This document shows positions 9,178-11,224 of a stretch of 11,224 nucleotides of DNA, piece after piece. Both the position numbers and the translations under genes were made by a program. The notes under the pieces are model-generated. The model saw only the letters and a list, made by a program, of their open reading frames with translations, ran no database searches and was not told where the DNA came from. Location of the stretch: positions 1 to 11,224 of the forward strand of contig JAJRQS010000237.1 of the NCBI GenBank assembly GCA_024280135.1, read 5' to 3'. How positions within the stretch are numbered: position 1 is the first letter of the stretch; each line of letters starts with the position of its first letter. The stretch comes from Bacteroidota bacterium. GTDB taxonomy: Bacteria; Bacteroidota; Bacteroidia; Chitinophagales; Saprospiraceae.

Positions 9178-9258
9178 GATACTGAATATTAGGTAAAAAA
9201 GGTATACTTTTAGAAGCGGCATATTCCATGCCAACCTCTTATAAATAGTATATCTAGC

Positions 9259-9296
9259 ACCTTTAGAGAAGGTATCCTATGCTTTTTCAATAGGAT
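9259..9296. repeat. Two adjacent small inverted repeats around the TerB-like stop codon
   Basis: ATCCTAT (9274-9280) and ATAGGAT (9290-9296) form a perfect 7-bp pair spanning the TAG stop of the TerB-like gene. Next to it ACCTT (9259-9263) and AAGGT (9269-9273) form a 5-bp pair. On the minus strand no T-tract follows, so this is not a convincing terminator. It may be a processing or stability element between the two genes, or chance. Confidence 0.35.
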
Positions 9297-9741
9297 GAAC
9301 CATCGGGAGTTTAGCTAATTTTGTTTCCTTTGGACCTATGCTAAGGAAGCCAAAAAGACCTCCACTAGAACGAGCTACTTCATTACCAAAATGAAGAAAT
9401 GAATCGTACAGTTTATAAGCCAACGGTGCTTTTAACTTGGGAAAAATAGCATTTAGTTTTTCTAATTCTCCAGAAATGAATGCATTACGTTCTTCTATGT
9501 TAGGGTGCTGATTGTAAATTGCTGCCGCTTTCTCTGAAAAATGATCAGCTGCTTTTGTGAAAAAATCATCCAAAGGGTCTTCTTTTGAGAAGGTATAGAT
9601 ATTAGCTATTTTTTCTGCCCAATTCCTTTCTTTTTGGTCAAAGTCCCCATCTGCTCCTCCTATCAATGCAGCTATCATAGGTAAAGTATCTCTAAGTATG
9701 CCAAATTCTTCAGTCGTTAGGTGTTTAAATCCTTCAATCAT
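9277..9741 (-). CDS. TerB-like small helical protein
   Basis: A 154-residue soluble protein without signal peptide or membrane segment. The stretch PMIAALIGGADGDFDQKER (21-39) resembles the first helix and acidic loop of TerB-fold proteins, where an ADG.(2).(D/E)..ER pattern supplies acidic, possibly metal-binding residues (here D31, D33, D35, E38). The later SSGGLFGFLSIGPKET (125-140) also resembles the C-terminal part of TerB-like proteins. TerB was named for tellurite resistance, but the family is broad and no other ter genes are near, so resistance should not be assumed. The start is Met at 9741: a TTG codon further upstream (9774) lies inside the promoter -7 box and cannot be the start. 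AGG lies a few bases before the ATG. It is the first gene of a likely two-gene operon and is divergent from coxB. Family assignment is moderate; specific role unknown. Confidence 0.75.
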   Translation of the reverse strand: MIEGFKHLTTEEFGILRDTLPMIAALIGGADGDFDQKERNWAEKIANIYTFSKEDPLDDFFTKAADHFSEKAAAIYNQHPNIEERNAFISGELEKLNAIFPKLKAPLAYKLYDSFLHFGNEVARSSGGLFGFLSIGPKETKLAKLPMVHPIEKA

Positions 9742-9771
9742 TTTGCCTGTTCTTTTGTTATTAAGTGAGTG

Positions 9772-9799
9772 CAAATATAGACTATTTTTCTAAAAGCAA
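9772..9799 (-). promoter_or_regulatory. Bacteroidota-type promoter of the TerB-like gene
   Basis: On the minus strand TATATTTG (9772-9779) matches the -7 consensus TAnnTTTG of the phylum's primary sigma factor, and TTG (9797-9799) lies 17 bases upstream as the -33 element. Transcription would start near 9765, leaving a leader of roughly 25 nt before the ATG at 9741. This placement decides the start codon of the gene. Confidence 0.7.
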
Positions 9800-10144
9800 C
9801 AGGTTACCTTTGAATTGTGTGTTTAACATTTTGCACTTTCTTGATTTCTCGGTTCTTCGCTAGAACATAAATTTATCCTTTTTCTCTATTGTCTTGATTT
9901 CTTACGCACTTTGAATTAATGAGTGAAAGATTTGCAAGGAATCAGGAATAGACTTCTCTATTGGACATTTGAGCCTTAAAGCTATACGAAACAAATAGCT
10001 TCTAGCCCTGAACAATTCAATTGGCTATAGAACATAGTTTCTTTTTTTATATGTTTATGAAGGGTTACAAGCGCTAAAGAGTGATTTTTGTCAGCAAAAG
10101 AAGAAAAAAAACATGATTTAAGTCAGATGTATCAAATCTATTCC
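9780..10144. other. Intergenic region between divergent TerB-like gene and coxB
   Basis: No convincing protein gene is visible: reading frames here are short, without family resemblance, or cross the coxB promoter. The left end holds the -33 element of the TerB-like gene. On the plus strand a -7 match, TACCTTTG, lies at 9805-9812, without a clear -33 TTG, and an imperfect hairpin with a T-tract lies at 9993-10048. Together they could bound an RNA of about 230 nt, but each alone could be chance. No tRNA-like fold was seen. Confidence 0.5.
9993..10048 (+). terminator. Possible plus-strand intrinsic terminator ahead of coxB
   Basis: TAGCC (10003-10007) pairs with GGCTA (10023-10027); after a small bulge TTC pairs with GAA, and AAA (9993-9995) pairs with TTT (10038-10040). 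The hairpin is followed by C and seven T residues (10042-10048). The stem is AT-rich with several bulges, so strength is uncertain. No protein gene lies upstream on this strand, which is why it hints at a small RNA. Confidence 0.28.
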
Positions 10145-10152
10145 TATATTTG
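10145..10152 (+). promoter_or_regulatory. -7 promoter element of coxB
   Basis: TATATTTG matches the Bacteroidota consensus TAnnTTTG and sits 20 bases before the coxB ATG, giving a predicted leader of only about 15 nt. No TTG lies at the usual -33 distance, so the promoter may depend on an activator or another sigma factor. The 10 bases CTATATTTGC are identical to those of the divergent TerB-like promoter. Confidence 0.6.
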
Positions 10153-10172
10153 CGCCAAACAATTCGAGAGTT

Positions 10173-11224
10173 ATGACACTAGTATTAATACTAATAAGCA
10201 CTTTTTTGGTTTTGGTCGTTCTGTTACGGGGCGCCAAGTTAATAGAAGTAGCAAAAAGTCTGAAAAATCAGGAAGAAGCAAATTTTAAGACCTCCAATGT
10301 TCAAGGGCTACTGATGGTTGCCTTTGGGGTCGTGTTTTTAGTTGGCGTCTTTTGGGCTAACTATCATTATGAAAATTACATGCTCGGTTTTGGTCCACAT
10401 GATTCGGCCTCGGTACATGGTACATTAATAGATACTTTGCTTTGGAGAACCATCATCATAACGGGGATTGTTTTCGTTTTGACACACATCGCCCTATTTT
10501 GGTTTGCCTTTAAATATAGAGAAAGAGCAGGTCACAAAGCCAGATATATTTCTCACGATAATAAGCTCGAACTGATATGGACGATTACCCCAGCGGTAGT
10601 TATGACTATGTTGGTTTTTGGTGGACTAGACATTTGGAATGACATCATGCCAGATGTAGAGGATAAGTCGAATTTAATTGAATTAGAGGCAACGGGTTTT
10701 CAGTTTGGATGGATATTGCGGTATCCTGGGCCAGATGGTGAATTTGGCTCAAGAAATTTTCGTCTCATTACAGGTTCTAATCCTTTAGGACAAAACTGGG
10801 ATGATGTAAAGAATCATGATGATATGCACGTCAGTAAGATTGTTTTGCCGAAAGGTAAGCAAGTAAGAGTGAAAATAGCGGCAAGAGATGTATTACATAG
10901 TTTCTTTTTGCCACACTTTCGTGTAAAAATGGATGCGGTACCCGGTATGCCTACACATGCTATTTTTACACCCCAATATACGACAGAAGAATATAGACAG
11001 CGGCTTTCTACCATACCCGAATATCAAGAACCTGCTGATCCAGAAGAACCAGACGGACCCAAAAAGTGGGAAACTTTTAACTATGTGTTGGCTTGTGCCG
11101 AATTATGTGGTAACGGCCACTTTAGCATGAAGAAAGAAGTTGTTGTGGTAGAGCCCGCTGAATATGAGGCTTGGTTAAAAGAGCAAAAATCTTATTATTT
11201 GACTTCCGTCAAAAAAGCCCCTAA
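10173..11224 (+). CDS. coxB: Cytochrome c oxidase subunit II (3' end outside window)
   Basis: The first 350 residues of the CuA-bearing subunit of an aa3/caa3-type terminal oxidase, which passes electrons from cytochrome c to subunit I. The frame stays open to the right edge, so the gene is cut there. Four hydrophobic helices are visible: 3-18, 46-62, about 86-113 and about 132-152. The extra first one is typical of Bacteroidota CoxB. HDNKLELIWTITPAVV (128-143) is the subunit II signature before the last helix. The periplasmic cupredoxin domain follows, with the aromatic segment QFGWILRYPG (W180, Y184) and CuA ligands H242, C308, E310, C312, H316 and M319 (CAELCGNGHFSM). All ligands are present, which separates it from quinol oxidases that lack CuA. 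The start at 10173 is firm: an in-frame stop at 10119 precedes it with no other ATG between. Whether a cytochrome c domain follows cannot be seen. coxA probably lies downstream. Confidence 0.96.
   Translation, partial: MTLVLILISTFLVLVVLLRGAKLIEVAKSLKNQEEANFKTSNVQGLLMVAFGVVFLVGVFWANYHYENYMLGFGPHDSASVHGTLIDTLLWRTIIITGIVFVLTHIALFWFAFKYRERAGHKARYISHDNKLELIWTITPAVVMTMLVFGGLDIWNDIMPDVEDKSNLIELEATGFQFGWILRYPGPDGEFGSRNFRLITGSNPLGQNWDDVKNHDDMHVSKIVLPKGKQVRVKIAARDVLHSFFLPHFRVKMDAVPGMPTHAIFTPQYTTEEYRQRLSTIPEYQEPADPEEPDGPKKWETFNYVLACAELCGNGHFSMKKEVVVVEPAEYEAWLKEQKSYYLTSVKKAP

Noticed and set aside
9178..9234. Longer N-terminus for the proline-rich protein (ATG at 9222 or TTG at 9234)
   Set aside because: It would place an additional hydrophobic stretch before an otherwise standard signal peptide; the start at 9177 explains the sequence better, though it is not proven.
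9277..9741. Calling the TerB-like gene a tellurite resistance determinant
   Set aside because: Only a fold-level resemblance is visible and no terA, terC, terD or terZ genes are in the window.
9742..9774. Longer N-terminus for the TerB-like protein starting at TTG 9774
   Set aside because: That codon lies within the promoter -7 element, upstream of the predicted transcription start.
10088..10288. 66-codon plus-strand frame before coxB
   Set aside because: It begins at TTG, runs through the coxB -7 box and overlaps the start of coxB in another frame; its sequence is Lys/Ser-rich without family resemblance.

Overview
The window looks like a chromosomal segment from a member of the Bacteroidota. 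The evidence is the RpoB, RpoC and CoxB sequences, which have the Bacteroidota form (for example a CoxB with an extra N-terminal membrane helix and a HDNKLELIWTI segment). Two upstream regions also carry the phylum's -7 promoter element TAnnTTTG, start codons lack clear Shine-Dalgarno sequences and are preceded by A-rich stretches, and an exported protein has a signal peptide ending in SFAQ. The family or genus cannot be fixed from the sequence alone; Saprospiria or Chitinophagia is a guess.

Layout from left to right. Positions 1-552 hold the 3' end of rpoB, followed 36 bp later by a complete rpoC (589-4899). These encode the two largest RNA polymerase subunits and are surely co-transcribed. 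A strong, probably bidirectional, terminator hairpin (4919-4955) closes the operon. The gap up to 5176 holds a tandem repeat of 69-bp units, each with two hairpins, ending exactly in the stop codon of the next gene. A complete pyruvate carboxylase gene (5176-8637, minus strand) converges on rpoC. Beyond it, also on the minus strand, lie a terminator (8722-8759), a short proline-rich exported protein (8791-9177) and a TerB-like protein (9277-9741). The last two probably form a small operon read from a clear promoter at 9772-9799. A 390-bp gap then separates them from coxB (10173 to the right edge, plus strand, incomplete), cytochrome c oxidase subunit II, which has its own -7 box.

How the genes relate: this is mostly core metabolism and information processing (transcription, anaplerotic oxaloacetate supply, aerobic respiration) with two poorly characterised small genes between. 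No defence system, phage, insertion sequence, CRISPR array, tRNA or rRNA was seen. The most unusual item is the hairpin-bearing 69-bp repeat array between the converging rpoC and pyc genes. A weaker item is a possible small RNA in the gap upstream of coxB.
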